A stretch of 64,000 nt of DNA from Nonomuraea polychroma (GCF_004011505.1 NZ_SAUN01000001.1:5607501-5671500), one strand, 5' to 3'. Shown: positions 6,591-15,400, counted from the stretch's first letter. The notes: generated from the letters alone by a model not told the origin. Made by a program: numbers and translations.

Positions 6591-9002
6591 TTACTGGATG
6601 GTGGAGCGGCGGATCGTGTCGGCGGAGCCGTCGCCGTTGTTGTCGGAGTTGGTGGAGCCGAACCAGATGGCGGCGGCGCCGGGCACCTTCTCGACCGCGC
6701 GGAGCCTGCCGTAGGTGCCGTTGAAGTAGGAGTTGACGGTCGTGACGTTCTCGCCGTTGAGCACGATGCGCCACAGCCGCTGGCCGCGCAGCGCCGCCAT
6801 GAAGACCGTGTTGCCGACGATGGCGATGCCGCTCGGGGAGGCCTCCGCGACGCCCCACGTGTACTTGGGGTTGGTCATGCCGGACACGCTGCAGGTGCCC
6901 TCGCAGGTGGGCCAGCCGTAGTTGCGGCCCGGCAGGATGAGGTTGAGCTCGTCGCGTGAGGAGTTGCCCAGCTCCGACGACCACAGCCGGCCGGCCGAGT
7001 CCCAGGCCAGGCCCTGCGGGTTGCGGTGGCCGTAGCTGTAGACGCGCGTGCCGAACGGGTTGCCGGGCGCGGCGGCGCCGGTCCTGGTGATGCGCAGGAT
7101 CTTGCCGTTGAGGGAGTCCAGGTCCGGGGCGTTGCTCGACTGCTGGGCATCGCCGGTCGCGACGTAGAGGTAGCCGTCGGGGCCGAACCTGATCCGTCCG
7201 CCGTTGTGGTAGCGGTTCTTGTCGATGCCCTGCAGGACACTGGCGTAGCCGCTGAGCGTGGTGCCGTTGAAGCTCATCTTGGCGATGCGGTTGCCCTCGG
7301 ACGCGGTGTGCATGAAGAACACGTCCTGGTCGGTGGTGCCGTTCCAGGTGGGCGAGAAGTCCAGGCCCATCAGGCCGCCCTCGCCGTTGGTCGTCTGCGT
7401 GTTGGGGACGGTCCCGACCTGCGTCTTCGCGCCGGAGGTGGTCACCTTGAAGACCCGGAAGGTGTCCCGCTCGGTCACCAGCGCGTACGTCCCGTCCGGC
7501 GCCCAGGAGATGTCCCACGGCACGTCCCAGCCGCCGGCGACACTGGTCGGCGGCTGCGGCACCGTGCCGCAGGTGCTGGTGGTGAACGACGCCGACGGCG
7601 CGCTCGGCGTGGACAGCTGGTTGGCGCTGTCGCGCGCCACGACGTGCACCTGGTAGGTGCGGGCGCATTCCAGCGGCACCGTGGCCGTGGTCGCGGGCGG
7701 GGTCCCGGTGACGGTGGCCAGCACGGCGTTGGTGGCGTGGTCGCGGACCAGGTAGGCGCGCACGCCGTTGTCGTCGGTGGAGGCTGCCCAGCTCACGGTG
7801 GCCGAGGTGGCCTGCACGCCGCTGACCGTCGGCTGTCCGGGTGGCGACGGCGGGTCGTCGGCGGGGGCGGGCAGCGTGCGGCAGTTCGCCTCGGGGCTGC
7901 TCAGCGACACGTTGCCGGAGGCGTCCCGGGCGAACACCGACAGCTGGTAGCCGAAGTCGGGGGTGAGCCCGGTCAGCCGGTGCGGTGGCGCGGGCGCGGT
8001 CGCGATCTGCTGGCCCTGGTGGTAGATGTCGTACGCCACCACGCCGATGTTGTCGGTGGCCGGCGGCCAGTCCAGCGTCAGGGCGTTGTGCGCGATGGCC
8101 GAGCAGACCGGCTGCCCTGGCGAGGTGGGCTTCTCGGTGTCGCCGGCGCCGGTGACGCGCAGCCGGTCGAGGTTGGGCCCGCCGCCTTCCGTGGTGGCCG
8201 TGGCGCGGACCGTGTTGGCGCCCGCGGTGAGCGGTGCGTCCAGGGCGACCTCCTGCCACGTGGCCCAGGCGCCGGTGCTCGGGAAGGACCGGGCGGTGGC
8301 CACCGCGGTGCCGTTGACGGTGATGGTCATGGGCCGGTCGGCGGTGGTGCCGTTGGCGTAGCGGAAGGTCAGGGTCTCGGTGCCGGCCGCGGCGGCGCTG
8401 ACGGAGAACTCGACGTACGAGCCGGTCACGTTGGCGTAGTTGACGAAGCCCGAGCCGGTGAAGCCGGCGTGGTTCGACTCGACGACGCCTTGGGCGATGG
8501 TCGCCGTCTCCGCCTGGTAGTCGGTGAACGCGCCGGCCGGGACGTCGGCGTCGAGGTAGTCGAAGTTGGGGTTGCCTCCCGCGGTCGTGGCGGTGGCCCT
8601 GACCTTGTTCGCGCCCGCGACGACCGGCGCGGTCAGCGTGACCGTGGCCCAGGTGGCCCAGCTCGCGGTGGCGGGGAAGGACCGGCTCGCGGCCACGGCG
8701 GTGCCGTTGACCGAGATGTCGCTGGGGCGGTCCGCGCCGGTGCCGTTGGCGTAGCGGAAGGCCAGCGTGGCGGTGCCGGCGCTGGGCGCGGTGATCGTCC
8801 ATTCGGTGAAGGAGCCGGCGACGTTGGTGCCGTTGACGAAGCCGGTGCCGGAATAGCCGGCGTGGTTCGACTCCACGGCTCCTTGGGAGATCGTCGCGTT
8901 CTCGGCTTCGTACCGCATGGGCGCCGCGGCGGCGGGGAGGGCGGCCATTCCCAGGACGAGTAAGCAGGCGATGGCGCAGGCCCGGGACTTGCTGAAGTTC
9001 AT
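6591..9002 (-). CDS. Secreted PQQ-type glucose/sorbosone dehydrogenase with two CBMs and two FN3 domains
   Basis: An 803-residue multidomain protein. After a Sec signal (residues 1-27) come two carbohydrate-binding modules (about 30-150 and 164-287), two fibronectin type III domains (about 297-385 and 392-475) and a six-bladed propeller of the GSDH family (about 490-803). Propeller motifs include PWDISWAPDGTYALVTERD, NGEGGLMGLDFSP, YHNGGRIRFGPDGYLYVATG and GHRNPQGLAWD, all standard for PQQ-dependent aldose dehydrogenases. ATG 9002 is chosen because an AGGAG site precedes it and the signal peptide begins there. The enzyme probably oxidises sugars on a bound polysaccharide outside the cell. It is divergent from the ROK regulator and has a 17-bp palindrome about 104 bp upstream. 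Confidence 0.9.
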   Translation of the reverse strand: MNFSKSRACAIACLLVLGMAALPAAAAPMRYEAENATISQGAVESNHAGYSGTGFVNGTNVAGSFTEWTITAPSAGTATLAFRYANGTGADRPSDISVNGTAVAASRSFPATASWATWATVTLTAPVVAGANKVRATATTAGGNPNFDYLDADVPAGAFTDYQAETATIAQGVVESNHAGFTGSGFVNYANVTGSYVEFSVSAAAAGTETLTFRYANGTTADRPMTITVNGTAVATARSFPSTGAWATWQEVALDAPLTAGANTVRATATTEGGGPNLDRLRVTGAGDTEKPTSPGQPVCSAIAHNALTLDWPPATDNIGVVAYDIYHQGQQIATAPAPPHRLTGLTPDFGYQLSVFARDASGNVSLSSPEANCRTLPAPADDPPSPPGQPTVSGVQATSATVSWAASTDDNGVRAYLVRDHATNAVLATVTGTPPATTATVPLECARTYQVHVVARDSANQLSTPSAPSASFTTSTCGTVPQPPTSVAGGWDVPWDISWAPDGTYALVTERDTFRVFKVTTSGAKTQVGTVPNTQTTNGEGGLMGLDFSPTWNGTTDQDVFFMHTASEGNRIAKMSFNGTTLSGYASVLQGIDKNRYHNGGRIRFGPDGYLYVATGDAQQSSNAPDLDSLNGKILRITRTGAAAPGNPFGTRVYSYGHRNPQGLAWDSAGRLWSSELGNSSRDELNLILPGRNYGWPTCEGTCSVSGMTNPKYTWGVAEASPSGIAIVGNTVFMAALRGQRLWRIVLNGENVTTVNSYFNGTYGRLRAVEKVPGAAAIWFGSTNSDNNGDGSADTIRRSTIQ

Positions 9003-9105
9003 CGGGCGCTCCTGGCTGAGAGTGATGCCTCGGGTAAGAGATTGGAGCTTTAGAACGTGTTCCCACAAACAGCCACAGGCGTCAACACCTGGAACGCGCC
9101 ATTCT

Positions 9106-9122
9106 TTAGGAAAGTTTCCTAA
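9106..9122. promoter_or_regulatory. 17-bp perfect palindrome TTAGGAAAGTTTCCTAA, ROK-type operator candidate
   Basis: Eight-base arms surround a single central base. Palindromes of this AT-rich kind are typical of ROK-family (NagC/Mlc/XylR-like) binding sites. It lies about 104 bp upstream of the sugar dehydrogenase ATG and about 220 bp upstream of the ROK ATG. The adjacent ROK regulator is the obvious candidate ligand; this is inferred, not shown. Confidence 0.6.
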
Positions 9123-9296
9123 CTTAGAGCCAGTGCTGCCACGTGGGCAGCCCGCATTGCCCCGTAGGGTGGCGCGGGCGGCGTCACTGGCTCGCTAGAG
9201 CCCGGAAACAGACATGGGATGTCTTCGGGAACGTAGTGGACGGATCTCGGCCACTGATGGTGGGCATCCGGTGCTCAAAGTCTCACTGTAACGTTC

Positions 9297-9325
9297 CAAT
9301 TCAATTCTTGACGAAGTTAATTAGT
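9297..9325. promoter_or_regulatory. 29-bp box shared with 17407-17435, candidate ROK operator
   Basis: These 29 bp are identical to 17407-17435, while the flanks differ. The core AATTCTTGACGAAGTTAATT is AT-rich in otherwise GC-rich DNA and has partial dyad symmetry (CTT-GACG-AAG). It contains TTGACG, which resembles a -35 element. It ends 15 bp before the ROK start codon, so autoregulation by the ROK protein is likely. Confidence 0.7.
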
Positions 9326-9333
9326 GCTACGAT
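9308..9333 (+). promoter_or_regulatory. ROK gene promoter, probably leaderless
   Basis: TTGACG (9308-9313) lies inside the shared box. TACGAT (9328-9333) fits the actinobacterial TANNNT -10 and ends 7 bp before ATG 9341. No Shine-Dalgarno sequence precedes that ATG, so transcription probably starts at or next to the start codon. The TTGACG-TACGAT gap is only 14 bp, so TTGACG may be operator rather than a true -35. Confidence 0.45.
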
Positions 9334-9340
9334 TGCCGCC

Positions 9341-10507
9341 ATGCATCCTCGGCTCACCACCACCCGCGCTGAGGCCACCGTCTTCACCATGGTGCTCACC
9401 CAAGGTCCGGTGACCCGAGTGGAGATCGCCAGGCGCAGCGGCCTGTCGTCGGCCGCCGTGACCAAGGCCGCCCGCCCGTTCATCGAGGCAGGTTACCTGG
9501 AAGAGCTGGAGGCCACCGAGCGTACGGCACCCGGCGCCGGACGGCCGGCCAGCCCGCTGACGATCAGGGCGAACCGGGAGTTCTTCGCCGGCGTGAAGAT
9601 CACCGATGACGAGCTCATCGGCGTCATCACCGACCTGCGGGCCCAGCCCCTGGTGTCGGCGCACCGTCGCCTGACGACCACGTCACCCGAGGGCGTGGTC
9701 GAGGCGCTCGCCGAGCTGGTCGCCGACCTGCGGTCGGACGATCCGGCCTACGACGAGCGCTGCCATTGGCTGGGCCTGGCGGTGTCGGGGGACGTGGACA
9801 AGGCCCTAGGGCTGGTTCGGTACTCCCCGTTTCTGGGCTGGCGGAAGGTGCCGCTGGCCCGGCTCGCCGGAGAGGCGACCGGACTCAACGTCACGGTCGA
9901 GAACGACGTCCGGTCGCTCACCGTGGCCGAGCAGTGGTTCGGCGACGGCGTGGGGGCGTCGTCGTTCGCGCTGGTCACGGTGGGGGCCGGCATCGGCTGC
10001 GGGCTGGTGGCCAACGACCGGGTGGTGGCCGGCTCGCACGGCGTGGCCGGGGAGATCGGCCATATCCCGGTGGGCGGTGAGGAGCCCGAGTGCCACTGCG
10101 GCGGGCGCGGTTGCGTGGAGGCCATCGCCGGGACCGCGCCCATCGTGGCCGCCGTACGCGCGGCCACCGGCGACGCGTCTCTGACCATCGACGCGGCCAT
10201 CGACGTCGCCCACGCGGGGAACACGGCGGCGCGGGAGGTCTTCGCCCGGGCGGGGCACGCCATCGGGCTGGGCATCGCGGCGATGGCCAACCTGTTCGGG
10301 CCGGAGCGGATCATCGTGACCGGTGACGTGCAGGGGCTCGCGGCGTACGACTTGTTCGAGGAGCAGATCAACCGGTCGTTCACCAGCCAGGCGTTCGGCG
10401 CGGCGGCCGACTGCCGTCTGCTGCTGCGGCCGCGGACCTTCGAGCAGTGGGCGCGCGGCGCGGCCGCGGTCGCCATCCAGACCCTCTTCTCCTCCCAGGA
10501 GCGCTGA
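9341..10507 (+). CDS. ROK-family transcriptional regulator
   Basis: A 388-residue repressor-type ROK protein. Residues about 10-60 form the winged helix-turn-helix (GPVTRVEIARRSGLSSAAVTKAARPF). The rest is the ROK sugar-kinase-like domain, with GAGIGCGLVANDRVVAG, GVAGEIGHIPVGG and the zinc motif ECHCGGRGCVE. It should sense a sugar or sugar phosphate. ATG 9341 is chosen because the HTH begins there, and it appears leaderless. The shared 29-bp box just upstream, repeated in front of the fucosidase/GH97 operons, makes this the likely regulator of the whole glycan locus. The next gene (GH36) begins 1 bp after its stop. Confidence 0.93.
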   Translation: MHPRLTTTRAEATVFTMVLTQGPVTRVEIARRSGLSSAAVTKAARPFIEAGYLEELEATERTAPGAGRPASPLTIRANREFFAGVKITDDELIGVITDLRAQPLVSAHRRLTTTSPEGVVEALAELVADLRSDDPAYDERCHWLGLAVSGDVDKALGLVRYSPFLGWRKVPLARLAGEATGLNVTVENDVRSLTVAEQWFGDGVGASSFALVTVGAGIGCGLVANDRVVAGSHGVAGEIGHIPVGGEEPECHCGGRGCVEAIAGTAPIVAAVRAATGDASLTIDAAIDVAHAGNTAAREVFARAGHAIGLGIAAMANLFGPERIIVTGDVQGLAAYDLFEEQINRSFTSQAFGAAADCRLLLRPRTFEQWARGAAAVAIQTLFSSQER

Positions 10508-10508
10508 T

Positions 10509-12596
10509 TTGACCACCGCCCCCGGCATCTGGCAGCCCCACGACGGAACGGCGCGACAGGAGCCGGAGGAGGTGTGCTTCCCGGCCATGGGCCTCGCCTT
10601 CACCTGCACGGCCACCCCCACACAACCCCCACCCACGGCCGCCGCCCCGGCCACCGTCACCACCTCCGAGCTCACCACCACATTCCTCACCACCACCACC
10701 GACTCGCCCGGCATCGCCGGCAACACGACCACTGCCACAGCCGACGCGAGCGCTGCCACAGGCGCCGCAGGCAGGACTGGGCGGGACGCGACGCTCGCCG
10801 GGCCCGAGACCAACTCGACGGGAAGCGCCGCAGGTGACCCCGCCTCCGCCCTCAGCGCCGGGGGCGGCTCCAACGGCGCCGCTCTCGACACGACCGCCAC
10901 CGAGCCGCAGCCGGCCCAGAGGGACGGGGCCGTCTTGGGAAGTGGGAAAGCGGCGGAGCTGAGCTGGGTGGTGGTCGAAACCGTGCCGGGGGTGCTGGAG
11001 GTGCGCGTCACGCCCGGCCGGCCGGCCACCGTGCGCCTCGGATGGCGGATGCCGTGTGTGGACGCGACCGCGTTCTGGGCCGCCGACGGCGGTGAGCATC
11101 GCGGGTTGCCGCCGTTCTGGCGGCGTCCCCGCACCGCGGCGCTGGAGAAGAACGCCCCGGTCGGCTGCCTGGTGGGCGCCGGTGACGTGGCGCTGTGCAC
11201 GTATGCCGCCGCCGAGGTCGTCAGGCCGGTGCGCATCCGCACGGGAGTCGTCGAGGAGACCGGCGACTTCGGGTTCTGGGTGGAGCACGAGGCCGCCCCG
11301 GACAATGGGCTCGTGCTGCGGCTGGACCTGACGCGGCGGCACTTCGCGCAGACGCTGGCCGAGGTCGCCGACTGGTGGGGAGCACGGAACGAGCCCGCCC
11401 GGGACGTCCCGCGGGCGGCGCGGATGCCCGCGTACTCCACCTGGTACGCCATGCAGCAACATGTCGATGCCGCGAGCGTCGAGCGGCAGGCGGCCCCGGC
11501 GGCCGAGCTGGGCTGCGCGGCGATCATCGTGGACGACGGCTGGCACAGCGACGACCGGGGCCGCGGTTACGGCTACGTCGGCGAGTGGGAGCCCTCCCGC
11601 ACCTCATTTCCCGATATTTCGGCACACGTGGCGAAGGTTCGCGGCGAAGGGCTCGCCTACCTGCTCTGGTACGCCCTGCCGTTCGTCGGCCGCCACACCG
11701 CGCTCTGGGACCGCGTGCGACCGTACACGCTGGCCTACAAGGAGCACATGAACGCCGCCATCGTCGACCCGCGCTACCCCGTCATCCGGGACCTGCTCGC
11801 CGAGCACCTCACCCGGGCGGTCACGGAGTGGGGCATGGACGGCCTCAAGATCGACTTCATCGACCAGTTCGCCGTCGAGGACCCGCCGGCGCCGGGCCCC
11901 GAGGCCGACTGCGCCACCGTGAACGAGGGCGTGCGCAGGCTCCTCGCCCAGTTCCCCAGCGACTGCCTGGTCGAGCTGCGCCAGCCGTACGTGAGCCCGG
12001 GCCTGTGGCCGTACGCCACGATGATCCGCGCCTCCGACTGCCCGCTCAGCCCCGCGCACAACCGGCAGCGCACCGTGGACCTGCGCCTGATCGCCGGCCC
12101 GCTGGCCGTGCACGCGGACATGCTGATGTGGCACCCGGACGAGAGCCCGCAGCGGGTCGCCACTCAGCTGATCAACGTGTTGTTCGCAGTCCCGCAGATC
12201 TCGGTGGACCTGACCGCGCTGACCTCAGCGCAGGAGGAGGCGCTGCGGTTCTGGTTGTCGTTCTTCAGGGAGCACGCGGAGGTGCTCCAGCGGGGGCGGT
12301 TCGAGCCTGCCCGGCCGGACCTGGCCTACCCGCAGGTGACGGCACGCTCGGACGACACGGTGATCACTGCCAGGTACGCGCCGATACCCGTCCGCGTCCC
12401 CGACACGGGCACGTTGTTGCTGGCCAATGGGGACGCCTCCGCTGACGTGCTGCTCCAGGTCGCCGCGGCCGGCCCGGCCCGCGCCACCGTCGTCGACTGC
12501 CGGGGCCGCACCGAGGGGGACGAGGTCGTGGAGCTCGCCCTCGGGCTGGTGGAGGTCACCGTGCCCGAGGGCGGGCTGCTGCGCCTGGAGCGGTAG
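10509..12596 (+). CDS. GH36-type alpha-galactosidase with an N-terminal low-complexity insertion
   Basis: A 695-residue enzyme with no signal peptide, so probably cytoplasmic. The start is TTG 10509, with AGGAG seven bases upstream inside the end of the ROK gene. The catalytic barrel shows AYSTWYAMQ, AAIIVDDGWH, MDGLKIDFIDQF (the Asp of KID is the expected nucleophile) and MIRASDCPLSP (candidate acid/base Asp), the pattern of clan-D alpha-galactosidases. Residues about 32-140 (10602-10928) are a Thr/Ala/Ser/Gly/Pro-rich stretch that splits the N-terminal beta-domain and has no family counterpart that I recognise. Co-transcribed with the ROK gene. It probably removes alpha-galactose from imported oligosaccharides. 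Confidence 0.85.
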   Translation: MTTAPGIWQPHDGTARQEPEEVCFPAMGLAFTCTATPTQPPPTAAAPATVTTSELTTTFLTTTTDSPGIAGNTTTATADASAATGAAGRTGRDATLAGPETNSTGSAAGDPASALSAGGGSNGAALDTTATEPQPAQRDGAVLGSGKAAELSWVVVETVPGVLEVRVTPGRPATVRLGWRMPCVDATAFWAADGGEHRGLPPFWRRPRTAALEKNAPVGCLVGAGDVALCTYAAAEVVRPVRIRTGVVEETGDFGFWVEHEAAPDNGLVLRLDLTRRHFAQTLAEVADWWGARNEPARDVPRAARMPAYSTWYAMQQHVDAASVERQAAPAAELGCAAIIVDDGWHSDDRGRGYGYVGEWEPSRTSFPDISAHVAKVRGEGLAYLLWYALPFVGRHTALWDRVRPYTLAYKEHMNAAIVDPRYPVIRDLLAEHLTRAVTEWGMDGLKIDFIDQFAVEDPPAPGPEADCATVNEGVRRLLAQFPSDCLVELRQPYVSPGLWPYATMIRASDCPLSPAHNRQRTVDLRLIAGPLAVHADMLMWHPDESPQRVATQLINVLFAVPQISVDLTALTSAQEEALRFWLSFFREHAEVLQRGRFEPARPDLAYPQVTARSDDTVITARYAPIPVRVPDTGTLLLANGDASADVLLQVAAAGPARATVVDCRGRTEGDEVVELALGLVEVTVPEGGLLRLER

Positions 12597-12601
12597 CTCG
12601 G

Positions 12602-14194
12602 TCAGGCGGAGCGCAGCCGGTCCCGCAGCTGCGCCTCGTAGAGCGAGGGCGGGAAGAGGCCGGGCTGGTTGGCGCCTTCGATGTAGCCGGCCGGCTGCGC
12701 GAAGGGCCCGTCGCCGGTGATCGTGCCGCGGCAGCCGATCGCGTAGTTCTGCGCGGTCGGCGGCTTTTGGACGATGAGCCTGCTGGTGGCGACGTCGCAG
12801 TTCCAGGCCACCGAGTGGGCCGCGGACCAGCCGTGCGAGGTGCCGTAGCGGCCGCGGTTGTACAGGCCGAGCGTGTAGCTGTAGTGCGGGTCCACGTCCC
12901 GGTGGCCGTCGAACAGCAGCGCCTGTGACCAACGACGGTGGCCCTCGCTGGAGTTGAGCGCGTAGTCGGAGGTGCCACGGAGGAACACCACGCCGGAGAC
13001 CGTGCTGTGCCCGTTGGAGACGAAGGCGTGCCTGGCCTTGTAGGCGTAGCAGTCCCGGAAGAGCACCTGCTGCGAGTAGGTGTAGGCGTTGAAGTTGTAG
13101 CGCCTGCTGCCGGTCACGATGCTGACGGGGTCGATGGCCCGGCAGTTCTCGACCGTGGCCCGGGTGGTCTCCTGGGTGGCGACGCCGGCCTGGGTGAAGT
13201 GCAGCATGGTGCAGTCCCGCACCCACGAGTCCTCGGTCCGCAGCAGCACGATCGCGTTGTAGGCGTGGTCCTCGTCCTGCTCGGGGTCGCCGTGGTACTC
13301 GATGTCCACGCGCAGCCGTTCCACGCCCACCTCGGTGACGAGGCCGGCCTGGTCCCACTTGTAGAGGTAGGAGGTGGCGTGGGCGCGGTTGAGGTGGTTG
13401 AAGACCGGCACGTCGATCGTCACGACGTTCCCGGACACGTCGCGGACGTACCGGTTGTAGACGAGCGGATGCTCGCCGACCTTCCACGGCGGACCCACGT
13501 CATGGCCGCCGTAGTCGATGGCCTTGAGCCACTCCTCGGTGCAGGGGTGGGTGATGACGATGTTGTCGCCGGGGCGCAGCGCCCCCGGGTTCGCCACCTC
13601 GAACTGGCGCGACCCGACCTGCACGAACCCTGTGGTGATGTCGGTACGGGTGCCGGGGACCTCGCCCTTCCAGCCGCCGCCCTCGACACCGCCGGCCACG
13701 ATCACGTCGCGGTCCTTGGGGTTGTTGCCGGTCGCCTTGATGATCGTGTTGCCCGACGGGTCCTCGCCGTCGCCGACGCCGCGTAACACGGTGCCGCCGG
13801 CCCGCACGTACAGCGTGCCCGCCACCGGGTACGTGCCCGGCAGCAGGAGCAACGCTCCGCGGCGGGCTCGGGGCAGGGCCCCGATCTCGTCCAGCGCCGC
13901 CTGGATGTGGGCGGTGTTGTCGCCCTCGACCGGCCGGATCGTCTTGACGACCGGCACGTGCGGAATCGGCCGCTCACCGTTGCGGTAGCCGGCGTGGCTG
14001 AAGTCGGGGACGCGGTTGGCCTCGGCGTCCTGCTCGTAGGCCAGCCGCCCCCGCCGGTCGTAGTGCACGAGCCGGGACTGCCAGGGTGGTGTGCCGGCCG
14101 CATGGGCGGCGGCGGGGCGCGCGCCGGCCGCCGCGGTCAGCGCCAGCGCGCCGCCCGCCGTCAGCACGGCGCGCCTGCTGAGGTCATGTGCCAT
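12602..14194 (-). CDS. Tat-exported right-handed beta-helix (pectate-lyase superfamily) protein
   Basis: A 530-residue secreted protein. The N-terminus has a Tat signal (LSRRAVLTAGGALALTAAAG). Near residues 85-130, the segments IQAALDEIGALP and LLLPGTYPVAGTLYVRAGGTVLRG match the first coil of pectate-lyase-like/glycosyl-hydrolase beta-helix proteins, and repeated short strands (VENCRAID, VLFRDCYAYKARHAFVSNGH) continue the helix. The reaction (lyase, hydrolase or esterase-like) cannot be decided. It is the last gene of the GH97 operon, 9 bp after the second polysaccharide-lyase-like gene, and converges on the GH36 gene with a 5-bp gap. Confidence 0.78.
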   Translation of the reverse strand: MAHDLSRRAVLTAGGALALTAAAGARPAAAHAAGTPPWQSRLVHYDRRGRLAYEQDAEANRVPDFSHAGYRNGERPIPHVPVVKTIRPVEGDNTAHIQAALDEIGALPRARRGALLLLPGTYPVAGTLYVRAGGTVLRGVGDGEDPSGNTIIKATGNNPKDRDVIVAGGVEGGGWKGEVPGTRTDITTGFVQVGSRQFEVANPGALRPGDNIVITHPCTEEWLKAIDYGGHDVGPPWKVGEHPLVYNRYVRDVSGNVVTIDVPVFNHLNRAHATSYLYKWDQAGLVTEVGVERLRVDIEYHGDPEQDEDHAYNAIVLLRTEDSWVRDCTMLHFTQAGVATQETTRATVENCRAIDPVSIVTGSRRYNFNAYTYSQQVLFRDCYAYKARHAFVSNGHSTVSGVVFLRGTSDYALNSSEGHRRWSQALLFDGHRDVDPHYSYTLGLYNRGRYGTSHGWSAAHSVAWNCDVATSRLIVQKPPTAQNYAIGCRGTITGDGPFAQPAGYIEGANQPGLFPPSLYEAQLRDRLRSA

Positions 14195-14203
14195 GTACGG
14201 TCC

Positions 14204-15400
14204 TCACTTGATGACGATCTTGTCGAGCTCGGGCGAGCGGGCGGTGTGGCTGTAGAAACGGATCGTGTTGACCCCGGCCACCAGGTTCACCGGCACGGTC
14301 GCGGTGGTCACCGTGTCCTTGGTCCCGCTCATGGGCACCTGGATCGCGTCGCCGCCGTTGACGCTGACCGCATACGTCTGGGAGCCGTCCACCAGCGCGT
14401 GCACGGTCATCTGCCTGGTCCCGGTGGTCTCCGACAACACGCCCCTGACCACGGTGTAGTCGTAGACGTTGCCGCCGATGAGGATGACCTTCCGCCCGCC
14501 CGAGCAGACCGCGCAGTAGGCGGGCTCGGCCGCCCCCTCCCACACGTTGCCGACCCGCTCGGCCTCGTACGTGCCGGGGCTCCGGTCCGGCGGCGGCAGC
14601 GTGACCGGGGGCGTCGCGGGCCCGAGCTGCTCCGCCCTGAGGTTCCTGACCAGCAGGTACGTCTCCTGCAGCCCGGCGCTCCTGATGCTGCGGTAGATGC
14701 CCCACTTGGGCCGGTTGTACTGCTCCGGCGTCCACCACAGGTCGATGCCCTCGACCTTCTGGTCGACGATCGTCCGCGACCCGTCCCGCAGCACCCACCT
14801 CATGTAGCCGTCGTCGGCCGACTTGAGCTCGATGGTGACGCCGACCCACTTGTTCTGGATCGGCTCCAGGTCGGCGGTGGCGAAGTCGTGGGACTTGTTG
14901 TCCTCCAGCGTCCAGTAGCGGGCCGCGATCTTCGGCACGCCGTTGACGACCGGCAGCGACACCTGCGCGACCGGGGTGCCGATGTCGGAGGTCTTCAGCT
15001 GCCAGATGTGGGTGAAGCTGGTGGTCGCGTCAAGCGTGTCGGGAATGTACATCTGGTACGAGATCCGCCACGTCTCCTCCTCGCGCATCTCCAGCGCCCG
15101 GGCGCCAGAGGCCCGCATGCCGCGTACCTCGTTCCGCATCCGGTCGGAGCCGTCGCGGTCCTCCAGGTGCGCGTCGAACCGCCAGGCGTTGCCCTGGACG
15201 TAGACGTGCGGCTGTCCCTCGGGGTGGGAGCCGCGCCGGTCGTCCTCCAGCGCCTCGAACGCGTTGACGCCGTCCCGCCACGGGCTCGGATTCCACCGGG
15301 TCTCCCAGCGCGGCTCCCCTGCCCCGGCCTCGGCCGGCGGGGCGGCGGCGAGGAGCAGCGCGAGTGCCGAAAGCGCGCCCGCCAGGCGCAGGCCCCTCAT
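14204..15400 (-). CDS. Secreted polysaccharide-lyase-like protein with C-terminal CBM-like domain
   Basis: A 398-residue paralogue of the protein at 5365-6570. A Sec signal (residues 1-25, ending AEA) is followed by the jelly-roll polysaccharide-lyase-like domain (FEALEDDRRGSHPEGQ, RNEVRGMR, YQMYIPDTLDATTSFTHIWQLK, RPKWGIYRSI). The C-terminal 110 residues form a CBM6/35-like module (YEAERVGNVWEG ... FYSHTARSPELDKIVIK). ATG 15400 overlaps the stop of the 44-residue ORF as ATGA, so its translation is probably coupled. The target polymer is unknown, but its operon partners point to an alpha-galactose-bearing glycan. Confidence 0.8.
   Translation of the reverse strand: MRGLRLAGALSALALLLAAAPPAEAGAGEPRWETRWNPSPWRDGVNAFEALEDDRRGSHPEGQPHVYVQGNAWRFDAHLEDRDGSDRMRNEVRGMRASGARALEMREEETWRISYQMYIPDTLDATTSFTHIWQLKTSDIGTPVAQVSLPVVNGVPKIAARYWTLEDNKSHDFATADLEPIQNKWVGVTIELKSADDGYMRWVLRDGSRTIVDQKVEGIDLWWTPEQYNRPKWGIYRSIRSAGLQETYLLVRNLRAEQLGPATPPVTLPPPDRSPGTYEAERVGNVWEGAAEPAYCAVCSGGRKVILIGGNVYDYTVVRGVLSETTGTRQMTVHALVDGSQTYAVSVNGGDAIQVPMSGTKDTVTTATVPVNLVAGVNTIRFYSHTARSPELDKIVIK

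Larger units (their letters stand above)
9003..9340. other. Divergent intergenic region between the sugar dehydrogenase and ROK genes
   Basis: This 338-bp region has no gene. It holds the 17-bp palindrome at 9106-9122, near the dehydrogenase side, and the 29-bp box at 9297-9325, close to the ROK start. A TTGACG on the minus strand near 9080 could be part of the dehydrogenase promoter, but its -10 is poor. Confidence 0.6.

Noticed and set aside
8150..8920. Repeated DNA segments that might look like a repeat array
   Set aside because: They are two homologous CBM modules within one coding sequence, not spaced like a CRISPR array or tandem repeat.
5365..9066. A single open frame of over 1200 codons on the minus strand across two genes
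   Set aside because: It joins the true lyase-like gene (5365-6570) to a shadow frame of the sugar dehydrogenase. The first 800 codons are Arg-rich and have no domain pattern.
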